A DNA stretch of 64,000 bases, taken from NCBI RefSeq assembly GCF_949628265.1, contig NC_088787.1, positions 31,422,844-31,486,843 on the forward strand, read 5' to 3'. Source of the stretch: Cloeon dipterum (taxonomy: Eukaryota; Arthropoda; Insecta; Ephemeroptera; Baetidae). Each line of letters opens with the position of its first letter. Position 1 is the stretch's first letter. The position numbers and the translations under genes are program-made. This document shows, piece by piece, positions 53,310-63,480 of the stretch. The notes below the pieces were generated by a model that worked only from the letters and a program-made list of their open reading frames with translations, did no database searches and had not been told where the DNA came from.

Positions 53310-56300
53310 TTAGTCTTTGATGAGGGATGAGGGTTGAGGTCTTCTGTGCGTCTGGTCTCGAGCGATTTGGTCAGCTTCCTGAAGGCCAAGCCCAATTCCT
53401 AAGGGTCCACCTACCGCAACAGGTTGCTGCTCCTCATCATTCTGGTTATTTAACAACTGAAAAATGGAAAAGTATCGATAAATAAATCAATAGGGTTTAG
53501 TTTAAATGGAAAACATTTATTTAAAATAATGTCAATTCGTAACAGAGGAAGGGCCATATATGTGAGCAATTAAAAATAGTCCAAGGAACATTAATTTATT
53601 TTGACTGCAATTTTACATTTAAGAAAAAAAACTAATATTACGAATATTATAATGTTGGTGGTAAGCAAATGCAAAATGCAAACCTGTTCATTTTCATATT
53701 ATTTTATCAAGTTCATAATTGCATGATACATAAAACAACAATCAATCATTAAATTTTTATTTATGATTACATATGTGTATGAAGGAGTGAGTTATTATTA
53801 TAGTTGTTTATTGTTCTACGTATATCAATTACAGTCAATTTAAAAATTTTGTGAACAATGGCATAAAGTGACAAGCAGTAACTGCATAATCGCCCGAAAC
53901 AAAATATTGATCCGTCGATGTCACGTGCCGTTAAATTAATATTGTTACGATCACTAACACTTTAAAAATTGCACCACAAGAACTGCTCACACAACGAGGG
54001 GAATTTCGGTGCGTCGCAGTCCTTTAAACTCGGTGGCAGGTCGTTCCAGGGCTTACACACCCTGTAAGAAAAGGCGCTTCGGCCGAAAGCGGTTCTTGCT
54101 GGGGGCGGCTGGAGGCGGGGATGCGCCATGCTGTCGCCTCGCAGTGCGCGCCCTTGGATGATTCTCGCTCTCGCGTCAAAGTCTGTCTGGCCGCTCTGGC
54201 ACCTTTGGAAGAAGACGAGGTCTGTGTGCCGCAGGTACATGTTGAAAGGCATCACGTTTTGCAGCCTTGGTTCCGGCAGGATTTTGCCGTACGCAAAGTG
54301 CATCGCCCTGTTTTGCACTCTGCTCAATTTGTTGATGTTTTCCTGCGTCGTCGGGTGCCAGGCGGGGAGGCCAAAGGTCATCACTGGCCTCACCATAGTC
54401 AAGTACGCAATTCTTTTTACGCGCGGCGTGCACCCACGTAGATTTCGCGCCGCGAAACTGAGCCGCTGCGCTGCTTTCGCTCGCACGATGTCCGAGTGTA
54501 CGCTCCAGCGGAGGTCGCGCGCAATGTACACGCCGAGTAGCCGATGGGATTCCACATACTGGAGGGGCGCGTCACCGAGAGTGTATTCGAAATGCAGGGG
54601 AAGCCGCGCTCGCGTAATATCCATGACTTTGCACTTTCTTGAATTCATCTCCATGCCATTATTTGCACACCAAATGTCAATGTTATTTAAATCATCCTGA
54701 AACTCGTCCGCATCTTCTTGGCTTGCTATCTTCTTGTAGATGGTCGCGTCGTCGGCGTATTGCACCAGGGTGCAGCTTCGCATGGCGTCGGGCAGGTCTG
54801 CGACAAAGACGTTGAAAAGCAACGGACCAAGAACGCTGCCCTGGATGACGCCCGAGGTGACTTCCGTTGGCCCGGAGCGCGCACCGCGGTACTGCACACA
54901 CTGCGTTCGGCCTGTTAAGAAATTTTCGAGCCAGTTTAGCAACCGCCCTTGGATGCGATAATGCTGAAGCTTCGAAGTCAGCCGCACGTGGTTTACTTTG
55001 TCAAAGGCTTTGCTCCAGTCTAAGAAAGCAGCGATGATGTGATCGCCACTTTTCTCGTCGAGGGTCGCCGTCCAGTCCTCGATCGTGCCTGTGAGCAAAG
55101 TGTTGCAGCTGCGCTTCGCTCTAAAGCCGTGCTGGCAATTTGGAATAATTTTTTCCTCGTCCAAAAACTTGACCATTTCGTTGCGAACAAATCTCTCGAG
55201 TGTCTTTCCCACTAACGAAGTAATGCTTATCGGGCGATAGTTCTCCATGTCATCTTTTGAGCCGTCTTTTGGGATCGGGGTAACTGCAGCAGTTTTCCAG
55301 TCAATGGGAAGGATAGCTTGCTCGAGAGACTTATTGAAGATGTAACTTAGGCTAACGCTGAGTGATGCCGCACAGTTACGCAATATTGCGGCCGGCACTT
55401 GGTCTGGGCCCGGCGCCGCATTTGCTTTTGTCTGCTGCAAGAGATTGTGTATTACAGCCGGTGTGCAGTTTGTATCGCATAGTTTCTTGGCTGTGGAATT
55501 CGAGTCGTGTGCCGCCCGCCTCAGGAATGGAAAAATATTTCTGGCGTTGGAGAAATTTGTCTTGAACACATCACTAAATTTGCCTGCCACCTCTTGAGGG
55601 TCGGTGATAGTTCGACCATTGCACTCGAAGCTCGCACCGTCGAGGGGGATTTTTGTTTTTGAGTGAATGTAGCGCCAGAAATCTTTGCTGCCGTCGCGCC
55701 CTTTACCTAGTTTCCACAGCCAACTATCCCTTGCTGCTCTCAGCGCTGCTTGCGCTGCTCGCCTCGCCGCAAGGAAAACCTGCCTCGTATTGTCACTTTT
55801 ATTATTTAACCACTGCCTAAACATATGTTCGCGAATTCGAATCAGCATCTTAATTTGTTTATTCATCCACGGTTGAAGACATTTCTTGGTTCTGCCTCCG
55901 ACCCGCTTTTTTGGAATGTGTTCCCCGGCACACTCAAAAACGATCCTTTTCCAGTTTTCCCAGCTCTCTGTAACGTCATTAAAAGCTAAGACGACCTGCA
56001 GGCGCTGCAGGAGGGCGTCGTTCATCGCTGTCCAGTTTGCTTTGCGAAAGTCGTAGACCTCGCGGGGTGCAGAGAGGGGGCGAATAGTCGCGAGTGAAAG
56101 GGTTGATTTTACTGCTTCGTGATCACTGACGCCGGGGACAACCTCGGTGGACGCAACTATTGGTGGAACGTCGGAAAGGAAAAGGTCAAGAGTCGTAGAC
56201 GTTGTGGCAGTCGTTCTTGTGGGGGATTTAACTAGCTGGGACAACCCCATGCTGGCAAAAGCATCGACGAAATTTACGGCGACGGCGGTTCGAGCAAGAG

Positions 56301-58298
56301 GCGGCGTTGATTCCCAGTTGACGTCCAAGTTAAAATCACCCATTAAAAAACTGCCATCAAAATTGTTTTTTACAGCTGCTGCAAGGTCAAGGGAGTGCAT
56401 CAGGTCGTTGTTGTAGGCATCGTCAGCATTCGGGCGTCGATATCCCGACCCCACAAGCAGCTTTAAATCATTGACTCTTATTTGGGCCCACACCACCTCC
56501 GCGCGCCCCTCGAGATGTTCGAGCCTTTTTGGCTGCAGAAAAGGGCGAATCGCAAGCAAAACGCCTCCCGCAGGGCGCCGACCCCCCAAGCGGTCCTTGC
56601 GCAGTACAACGAACTCGCGTGGCAGCACCTCATGGTTGTGGACGTCGGGGGTGAGCCATGACTCGTTTACCGCGCAAAGATCGGGGGAATGAGTGTCGAG
56701 CAGGGCGAGAATATCGGCGGCTTTATTGCGGTCTTTCAGGCTGCGAGCATTGAAGGTCAGAAACGAGATGGCGTTCTTGTCGGCTCGGCGCGGCAAAATT
56801 TGAACTCGAGGGGGATTTGGGGGTGGCGGAGGGAGGCTCCAATATGAGTCATTTAGATCAGGCAGTGTGCAGCTCCAACATATAAAGTTATTTTTTTTGC
56901 GATAGGAATTCAGCTCTTTGTCGCTCAACTTGGCGTGCTTGGCGAGACATGTCCGATGGAATTTGTTCTGGCAGCTACCGCAAGAAATTTTTACCGCATT
57001 TCTTCGGCCGACTCTGTTGCAGTAAATGCATTGCACCTGCAGAGGGCCAGGCAGGACATTTATGTCACCGCAGAGGAGGGCGAAAATCGTGAGACTTCTG
57101 CCTACGGCTGCCACTGCTGAGCGAATGCTGCACTTATCACGCGTTGTGAGAAAGCGGCAAATGTTCAAAATGTGGCAGTGGTTATTCCTTCCGTGTACCA
57201 GGGTAACACTCACCCAACTGGACAACCTTACACCCTGGGTAACTCCGATGGAGGCGAAGTGGATAGTGTAGGGGTTGGCGATTGTCCTCGGGTCCTGCAG
57301 TCGTTGTTGGCGCCGCAGGAAGTCGTGTTTTGGTAGACGAAAAAGCGCCGCGCAGATCAGGGTGAGTAGCAGCAGGCCTCGTCTTCTCATACTGGAATTT
57401 GGCACGTTTTTCGAGTTCAGGGGTGACCAAGGGTTAAGTCGCCCCAGAAGGGTTTGGGGGTGCAACTCATGTACCCCCTGGGCCCGCGTCGTCTGGGTAG
57501 CTTTAACAGACTCGATGGAATCGTAAGAAATCTGCGGGACTCTGAAAAGTGCGTGCGTATCTTACCAGTATGATGCTCAGCTTTCCGAATTGGAGATTTA
57601 TTCACTCCGCACTTGAACCCTTGGGAGGGTTCAAATTATTGAGAAAACTGTCGGAGACGAGTATCACACGCTTGGTGGAATAGTTTCTCACGTCGAGTGT
57701 GAAATCGGTAAAAGGTTTTGTATGTATGGAAAAATTACATTTACCAACCGCCGAGTTACAGTTTTTGCCACCCATAACTTTAATTAAATATTTGGATTTT
57801 CATAAGAACTGGCGAGATTTGTAACCCGGCAGAATCTGTAACTTTGCCTTACATACATTGTGTACGTAAACGCGAGCAAATAATAATACATAACTGTGCA
57901 TTATAATTATTTAAGAATTTACTACAAAAAATTATCGTCAGCATAATGTACTAAAAGGGCTAAAAGGTTGTGGAAGAATTACACTTTTCGCTGCGACTTG
58001 CACAGTTTTCGCCAGCCATATTTTTATATTAATGGGATTCTCATTAGAACGGGCTAGATAATAATGTGTGTAACGCGGCGGAAACCCGGAAACTGTAATT
58101 ATTCTTTCATAAGCAATAGCGCATAATCTTGTTGGATTTCTTTTGACGATAATCTATTTTATGTAGATAGATAAATTAACAAACATGAACAACACTTACC
58201 CAATTGATCGCAGGATCCAGGCAATCCGTTCGAACCACGGGACGCCCTATCCTTGACTTTGTCCACTGTCCTCTCGAGTTGCGGCGTCCGTTGTCCAT
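53310..58298 (-). CDS. Candidate two-exon gene, hypothetical protein with the LINE in its intron
   Basis: Exon 58298-58200 starts with ATG (MDNGRRNSRGQWTKSRIGRP, ending LDPAINW) and stops at a strong donor (TGG|GTAAGTG). Exon 53456-53310 follows a good acceptor (CCATTTTTCAG) and reads LLNNQNDEEQQPVAVGGPLG to SSLIKD and TAA. Both ends are phase 0, giving 81 residues. Between them lies a CR1/L2-like LINE on the same strand. I recognise no family. Further exons may exist, the two exons may belong to different transcripts, or one may be chance. Their balanced codon make-up compared with the AT-rich surroundings is the main support. Confidence 0.3.
53780..57620 (-). mobile_element. CR1/L2-like non-LTR retrotransposon (LINE), apparently full-length ORF
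   Basis: The element is read on the minus strand. Composition changes from GC-richer to AT-rich near 57620 (5' side) and 53950 (3' side); the AT-rich 3' UTR probably runs to an AATAAA around 53805. A single long ORF is open throughout, which argues for a young insertion. No target-site duplication was found, as is usual in this clade. Element ends are approximate. Confidence 0.8.
53962..57390 (-). CDS. LINE ORF: PHD-like finger, AP endonuclease and reverse transcriptase
   Basis: From the first in-frame ATG (57390, MRRRGLLLLTLICAALF) the ORF runs 1,142 codons without a stop; the open frame also extends about 50 codons upstream without ATG. Order: hydrophobic start; FALLCGDINVLPGP, resembling a 2A peptide; a Cys/His finger (CIYCNRVGRRNAVKISCGSC, FHRTCLAKHAK, FICWSC) like the PHD-type fingers of CR1/L2 elements; APE endonuclease (SFLTFNARSLKDR, VNESWLTPD, GDFNLDVNW, VSDHEAV); a linker; RT (AAPGPDQVPAAIL, NYRPISITSLVGKTLERFV, QHGFRAKRSC, AFLDWSKAFDKVNH, GVIQGSVLGPLLFNVFVADL, catalytic QYADDATIY). 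The C-terminus has YRVCKPWNDLPPSLKD. All catalytic residues look present. Clade is by motif recall; L2 or Rex1-like are alternatives. Confidence 0.9.
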   Translation of the reverse strand: MRRRGLLLLTLICAALFRLPKHDFLRRQQRLQDPRTIANPYTIHFASIGVTQGVRLSSWVSVTLVHGRNNHCHILNICRFLTTRDKCSIRSAVAAVGRSLTIFALLCGDINVLPGPLQVQCIYCNRVGRRNAVKISCGSCQNKFHRTCLAKHAKLSDKELNSYRKKNNFICWSCTLPDLNDSYWSLPPPPPNPPRVQILPRRADKNAISFLTFNARSLKDRNKAADILALLDTHSPDLCAVNESWLTPDVHNHEVLPREFVVLRKDRLGGRRPAGGVLLAIRPFLQPKRLEHLEGRAEVVWAQIRVNDLKLLVGSGYRRPNADDAYNNDLMHSLDLAAAVKNNFDGSFLMGDFNLDVNWESTPPLARTAVAVNFVDAFASMGLSQLVKSPTRTTATTSTTLDLFLSDVPPIVASTEVVPGVSDHEAVKSTLSLATIRPLSAPREVYDFRKANWTAMNDALLQRLQVVLAFNDVTESWENWKRIVFECAGEHIPKKRVGGRTKKCLQPWMNKQIKMLIRIREHMFRQWLNNKSDNTRQVFLAARRAAQAALRAARDSWLWKLGKGRDGSKDFWRYIHSKTKIPLDGASFECNGRTITDPQEVAGKFSDVFKTNFSNARNIFPFLRRAAHDSNSTAKKLCDTNCTPAVIHNLLQQTKANAAPGPDQVPAAILRNCAASLSVSLSYIFNKSLEQAILPIDWKTAAVTPIPKDGSKDDMENYRPISITSLVGKTLERFVRNEMVKFLDEEKIIPNCQHGFRAKRSCNTLLTGTIEDWTATLDEKSGDHIIAAFLDWSKAFDKVNHVRLTSKLQHYRIQGRLLNWLENFLTGRTQCVQYRGARSGPTEVTSGVIQGSVLGPLLFNVFVADLPDAMRSCTLVQYADDATIYKKIASQEDADEFQDDLNNIDIWCANNGMEMNSRKCKVMDITRARLPLHFEYTLGDAPLQYVESHRLLGVYIARDLRWSVHSDIVRAKAAQRLSFAARNLRGCTPRVKRIAYLTMVRPVMTFGLPAWHPTTQENINKLSRVQNRAMHFAYGKILPEPRLQNVMPFNMYLRHTDLVFFQRCQSGQTDFDARARIIQGRALRGDSMAHPRLQPPPARTAFGRSAFSYRVCKPWNDLPPSLKDCDAPKFPSLCEQFLWCNF
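57700..58105 (+). repeat. Degenerate direct duplication, offset about 244 bp
   Basis: 57709-57850 and 57955-58105 share an ordered series: TAAAAGGTT, AATTACA, ACAGTTTT(T/C)GCCA, TTCATAAGAAC against CTCATTAGAAC, GTAAC(C/G)CGGC and CTGTAA. The copies are strongly diverged and non-coding. Confidence 0.45.
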
Positions 58299-58910
58299 TA
58301 CTAATTGATTAAACTTTGAACGGTCGAACGGCCGTTGACGCGTAAGGCGATGAAGGAATTCTTCGCCAGTCCTGCCGTTGGCCGTTGGGTTGCTGCCTGC
58401 CGCCCTCTCCCCCGCTCCATAACAGAGGCAGGCAGCAGCACACTGCAGGCATACCATGCAAGCGCGTGCATGCATGTGCATGGTGTGCAGCCGCCGCAAC
58501 CGCGAGCAGGCTGAAAATTCCTAAAAATCCTATTTTTAGCCCCTTTTTGTCCTTTATAACCAGACCTTTTACAAATTGGCCCGTTTCTCGGTAGGATAAA
58601 ATAAGATTAAACAATTTATATTTTGTTATAAGTAATTATGATTTTAAATTGAATTTATTGGAATTAGTTCTATACCGTTTAATTCTGGGGCTTAAAAAGC
58701 AAAAAAGGTGTTAGTTGTATAGTAAACAATTTGTTTGGTTTTAATAGCTCTTAATTAAATTCATGGAATTAATAAAGGAATATTATTTGCGAGCACGATT
58801 TTGTTAGATCTAAAATTACTGAAGATTCCATGCGTGAATTTATTTTGAAAATTTAATAACAATAACCGCGTGAGACGACCTTTTGCTATGGGCCCAATGC
58901 GAAGATGCAG
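58299..58910. other. Non-coding stretch
   Basis: Includes GC-rich sequence at 58330-58510 with a CATGCATGTGCATGG-type alternating purine/pyrimidine run (about 58468-58483), then AT-rich DNA. It would be 5' UTR and promoter if the two-exon gene is real. Confidence 0.4.
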
Positions 58911-59561
58911 CTCGAAATTTATTAAGTGCCGCACTATAACGACGCGCGCACGCCACTTCGGGCACCGCGTGCGCGTCGCACGACGCTTCGGTGCGGCGCC
59001 GACCGCGTCCGCGATCATCCTGGCACACATGTGAACCCACCCCCGAGGGGTCGCGGGTGGTTGAAAGGGTCGACGCTCGACGCAGGAGGTCGCGAAAGTG
59101 CGTGCGCGCGACCGCGGCACACGGCTCGAAATTTTCCAAGTGCCGCACTATAACGACGCGCGCACGCAACTTTGAGCACCGCGTGCGCGTCGCAAGACGC
59201 TACGGTGCGGCGCTGATTACCTCCGCAAGCTTCCTAGCACACATATAAACAACCTCCGAGAGATCGCGGGTGGTTGCGAGGGTTGGCGCTCGACGCAGGA
59301 GGTCGTGAAAGTGCGTGCGCGCGACCGCGGCATACGGCTCGAAATTTTCCAAGTGCTGCACTATAACGACGCGCGCACGCCACTTCGGGCACCGCGTGCG
59401 CGTCGCACGACGCTACGGTGCGGCGCTGATTACCTCCGCAAGCATCCTGGCACACATGTCAACAACCCCCGAGGGGTCGCGGATGGTTGCGAGGGTCGGC
59501 GCTCGACGCAGGAGGTCGCAAAACGGCACCCGCGCGACCGCCGTCCGCGTACCGAACTGCT
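58911..59561 (+). repeat. CpG-rich tandem array, three units of 213-214 bp
   Basis: Units start at 58911, 59125 and 59338 with CTCGAAATTT and share ACTATAACGACGCGCGCACG, ACCGCGTGCGCGTCGCA, GGTGCGGCGC, GGCACACAT and GCTCGACGCAGGAGGTCG. Copies differ by scattered substitutions, and the third diverges at its end. The long ORFs on several frames of both strands are by-products of the low stop density in GC-rich DNA. Confidence 0.92.
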
Positions 59562-59744
59562 AAAAATCGATTAAAGGGTTAAAGGATTTTCCGGGGAAAT
59601 TCACAACCATTCCTCTTTAAAGATTGGTAGTTTCAAATATGTCGATTATTGTCAATAAAGGGATTTGTCCTTTCGTCAATAAAGTTTTAAAATATGTATA
59701 TGAACCAGTTTGAAAACAAGGGAAAGTTACCAAAATAGAATTCA

Positions 59745-60430
59745 TATTTCAATGTCAAACGCAGTTTTTAAAGTAAAAATAATAAGGACCACATTGTTAC
59801 CCTCAGATTTTAAAATTTTAAATTTTAAACCACTAAATTTTTGAAATGTCTGAAACTGGTCTCGACTTGACTCGTCCCGAAGTGGTATCGCTCAAAATGT
59901 CCTAAACTGGACTTGACTCGACTCGACGCGTTCGTCCCAACCACTTTTAAATTTAAGGATATCCACCTTTTCAATAATTGAAATTTAAATTACTACTCAA
60001 AAGGACCACTTTGCCACCCCCAAATTAAAAAATCTTGAATTAAAACCATTAATTTTTTACAAATGTCTAAAACTGGTCTCGACTTGACTCGTCCCAAAGT
60101 GGTATCGCTCAAAATGTCCTAAACTGGACTTGACTCGACTCGACGCGTTCGTCCCAACCACTTTTAAGTTTAAGGATATCCACCTTTTCAATAGTTGAAA
60201 TTTAAACTACTATTCAAAAGGACCACTTTGCCACCCTCAAATTACAAAAATCTTGAATTAAAACCATCAATGTTTTCAAATGTCCTACACTCGTCTCGAC
60301 TTGACTCGTCCTTATGAAGGACAGGACAAGTACGCGAGTTTTATTACCGGATTGGAACCGTCCACAACTGGTCCAACTTGACTCGACTCGTCTGACTCGG
60401 CCCAACCTGTCCAATTTCTTGGTGGGCCAT
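59745..60430 (+). repeat. Tandem array, 217-bp unit, about 2.5-3 copies
   Basis: The anchor CTCGACTTGACTCGTCC occurs at 59861, 60078 and 60295, exactly 217 bp apart. Units share AAAATGTCCTAAACTGGACT, CGACGCGTTCGTCCCAACCA, AAGGATATCCACCTTTTCAA and AAAAGGACCAC. The first unit begins diverged near 59760, and after 60310 the sequence departs from the unit while keeping the ACTCGTC vocabulary. Confidence 0.9.
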
Positions 60431-62059
60431 TGCATACCTTTTGTTATAATTCTGAAATATTTACTTGGATTATATTTAAGCTATAATAATGGAAGTGAAA
60501 TTTTTGATCTCCTATAAATTTTTAAATTTCGCTTGACCATGCAACTAAATGCAAAATTTTCTAGTCCAACTAGGAAATTTTTCTCTAATTTTTTATGCTT
60601 GAAGGCTAAATTCGCGCGGGAGGTTGTGGACTGCTTATGTCGATTAAGAATTATTTCAAATGTATTTTTCTTAATTAATTTTATTGGTATTGAATTTTGT
60701 CATTAAACAAATTTTATTTATACAACGGAAAACGATAATTTTTAAATAGGTAAAGATGGTAGCTGCAATCACACATTTTTAACGAACAAATAATCTATGT
60801 TACCATACCTCAACTACTTTTCCAGATAAATTCAACAATTGTGAAAATTGCCAGTTGAAACCAGGAGAACTTTTTCAAATATGGAAGCCACAGAAGCATC
60901 ACAACGCTGCGGAAATGAATTCACTGGATTAACCGGAAGTTTTGTTCTGGGAATCATTTCGCTGACGATTTTTAGTTGAGTTTATGTTCATTATTTAAGC
61001 CATCATATGAGCACAGAAAATTTTTTTCGTCATAAAGTTTTCTAAATAAATATATACTTTTAAAAAAATATATGTGCATTGAATTTATTTTTTATTTAAG
61101 ATATTGCAAACCTCGCATAATTATGTAGTAAAACGATCCAATTTCAATTTCAATAATTTCTTTAATTCATAAGGCCGTAATATTTACAGTTGACTTTTGA
61201 ACTGTCGTCAAGATTGGTTATAATACAATATCAATTTAAAGAAATCTGTAAATCATGAGAAGAGGTTTATACCAACTAAAAATTTGTAGAACTCAACAAA
61301 ATAGTACACGTCAAAATCTGCCTTAGATTTTTTTATATATAAAAAAGTGCATTTAAGGTTTAAGAAAATGCTCTGACGCCTAAATATCAGCGGTCAGATT
61401 TTCAAAAACCACTCTTCTCAACCTCACATATAGATAACAAAAATAGTCAAATGGTGCCAACCTTTTGCAATCCCCTTTTTGCACACTCAAACGGTAATAA
61501 CATTAATTTTTTGTTGATTACTTGATAGCTTAAAAGAGTGTTAACCCCTTATTGCAGCCCCATCAAAATTGGAAAAAATGTCTTTTTTTGCATGTTGGAA
61601 GCAAAATAAATAATGACGTGACTAATGGAGCGTGCATGCAATTAAAAATGACTCAAATTTAATCTGATCAATCACCCTATCATCCCTCTCTCTCAACCCC
61701 AGAATGCAAGTGCTTGGAAGGATATCTTGAAAAAAGTCTAGCCGCTCGGCGTAACAGGCATTCTATTTGTTGGACTCTGATACCTTTAATTTTATTTTGG
61801 AAAACAAGTTTTAGCTAAAATGTTTTTCAAAAAAGGCTGCATTCGGCTCAACAAATCTGTTTGCTAAATATGGCATTCGGTTGAAAAACAGAAGAAATGA
61901 TAAATTAAAATGGATTTTGTTTTGCAGCCGTCAAAGCTGATGAGGCCCGAGGGGCGAAAATGTACTGGAGCGAGAACGCGCTTGAATAACTTTTTCTTAA
62001 AATTTTCACTTGCAGTTAGCTGCTCGTTCAGATAAAAATAGCGCATATGCTGAGCCAAA

Positions 62060-62655
62060 GTAAAAGGTAAAAGGTGGTGGTTTGGGGAAGATTTTTGTTA
62101 ATTTAAGAGAGTTTGGTGATCAGTGAAAATTTTTGCTGAAAGTGCCAAAAGCGACGCGATTTTAATCGTTATACTGCAATGCATGGGGTGAAAGGGGGGT
62201 TAATCACCCTTTGGCTATCTAGGGGAGAATGTGACGAGTCGAAAGGTTTGCAGTTTTTGCAGTTCTGACTGTTAGAACCCGAGATTAGGCAGTGACAATA
62301 TATTAGTAGTAAAAATTGATTGGCACAAATCTTCTCGGATTTTTCGATATTTAACCTTTTCCGTCTCTAAAAATGGAAAAAAGGGGTAGTTTGAGGTAGA
62401 TTTGTAAGAATTTAAGAGATTTATGTGATCGCAGTAAGTAAGTTTGTTGAAAGTGCAAAGCAACGTGATTTTTATCGTTTTTACAAAAGGAATAGAGGAA
62501 GGGGGGATGAGAGTGACCACCCTAAAAACCCTTCTAATGTCTTTGGGAGGTTGGGACAAGTTGAAAAGTGTGCAGTATGTGCAAATCTGATAGTTAGAAC
62601 CCGAGATTTGGTGCTCACAATATTGGCAAAAATGCAACAGATTTTGTCACCATAG
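62060..62655 (+). repeat. Family B repeat, two diverged tandem copies
   Basis: The block GTTAGAACCCGAGATT recurs 322 bp apart (62271 and 62593), preceded in both copies by TTAAGAGA, GTGATC, TTTGTTGAAAGTGC-like, GATTTT(A/T)ATCG and GTGTGCAGT/TTTGCAGT blocks. The same core occurs at 26.2 kb and inverted at 43.2 kb. Confidence 0.6.
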
Positions 62656-63099
62656 GTTGAGTCTAAAAATATTGAAAAGCTATTAATAGTAATGATTCAG
62701 GGAGTTCAATTGGTCAAAAAAATTTTACCTAGGCTATGGTTCATAGGAAAAAACACAAAGAGTCTTTTATTATTTATTTTTAAATAGAAATTCAAGTTTT
62801 AAATGCCAAACTGAACTTTAGACGGTTTTTAACCACTGTTAGGTGGTTCCAAAATTTCATGAACACCATGAAGATATGAGGGCGAAGCAAACTCGTTTAT
62901 AATTAACGACCCTGCAGATTTTCTTGCGTCATAGTGTAGTGGGCAGTGGGTCGGACGTGGATTACAGGGAGTGAAGAGTGAAAGCAGCTAAAAATATAAG
63001 AATACGTGCGGAGATGAATGGTTGCGAGGGAATTAAAGTTTGATGGTGACGTAGGGAGAGAAATGATCAGTTCGGGGGGGGGGGGGTACACGGCACGCA

Positions 63100-63480
63100 T
63101 TGTGGGCAAAAATTAAAAGCTGGCTCTGCGGGTTGCATTGAAGGGTCGCCCACGACCCGCTGGTGTTTTAGCTATACGCTTAATTGAATTTGAATCTGCG
63201 CCCGAGAGAGCGAGAGGAAAGGCTTTTTTATGCAAATACACAGGCAGAGAAATTAAAAAGTGGCTTCGGCCGACACGATTTTTTACGCTTGGCATGACGC
63301 CTCTGGGATTCGCAAAGCGCACAAAGGGGCGAGGAATGCGCCCCGGCCTTGTTTCCTTCGCGTCCTCTTTAATTAATCCTGCTTTTGCAAAGCACCGATC
63401 ACCGATCGCTGCTGTAATTGACTTATTTCTAAACGAGGCGCATATTTGACACTAATCACTCGAGCGTCACGCCTTTGAAC
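63100..63480. promoter_or_regulatory. Candidate cis-regulatory block with POU octamer
   Basis: A GC-richer island in AT-rich DNA with a perfect ATGCAAAT octamer (63230-63237), CTTTAATTAATCC, TGTAATTGACTTATT and GATCACCGATCG. It has an open frame on the + strand (63138-63449) that shows no protein character I recognise. Function is inferred from composition and motifs only. Confidence 0.25.

Noticed and set aside
54121-57526. Several + strand ORFs of 60-190 codons, the longest 54128-54700
   Set aside because: They are antisense shadows of the LINE ORF, whose minus-strand frame carries clear endonuclease and RT motifs.
57600-57640. tRNA-like GGGTTCAAAT near the 5' end of the LINE
   Set aside because: No A box at proper distance and no cloverleaf could be drawn. 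No tRNA or rRNA gene was found anywhere in the window.
58761-59574. Overlapping Arg/Ala/His-rich ORFs on both strands
   Set aside because: They fall in the CpG-rich tandem array; stop codons are rare there in every frame and the frames repeat with the 213-bp unit.
58911-60430. CRISPR-like spacing of repeated anchors
   Set aside because: The whole 213-217 bp unit is repeated, not short repeats with unique spacers, and the host is an animal.
63138-63449. 103-codon + strand ORF
   Set aside because: No family resemblance, an overlapping antisense frame, and a surrounding sequence that looks regulatory.
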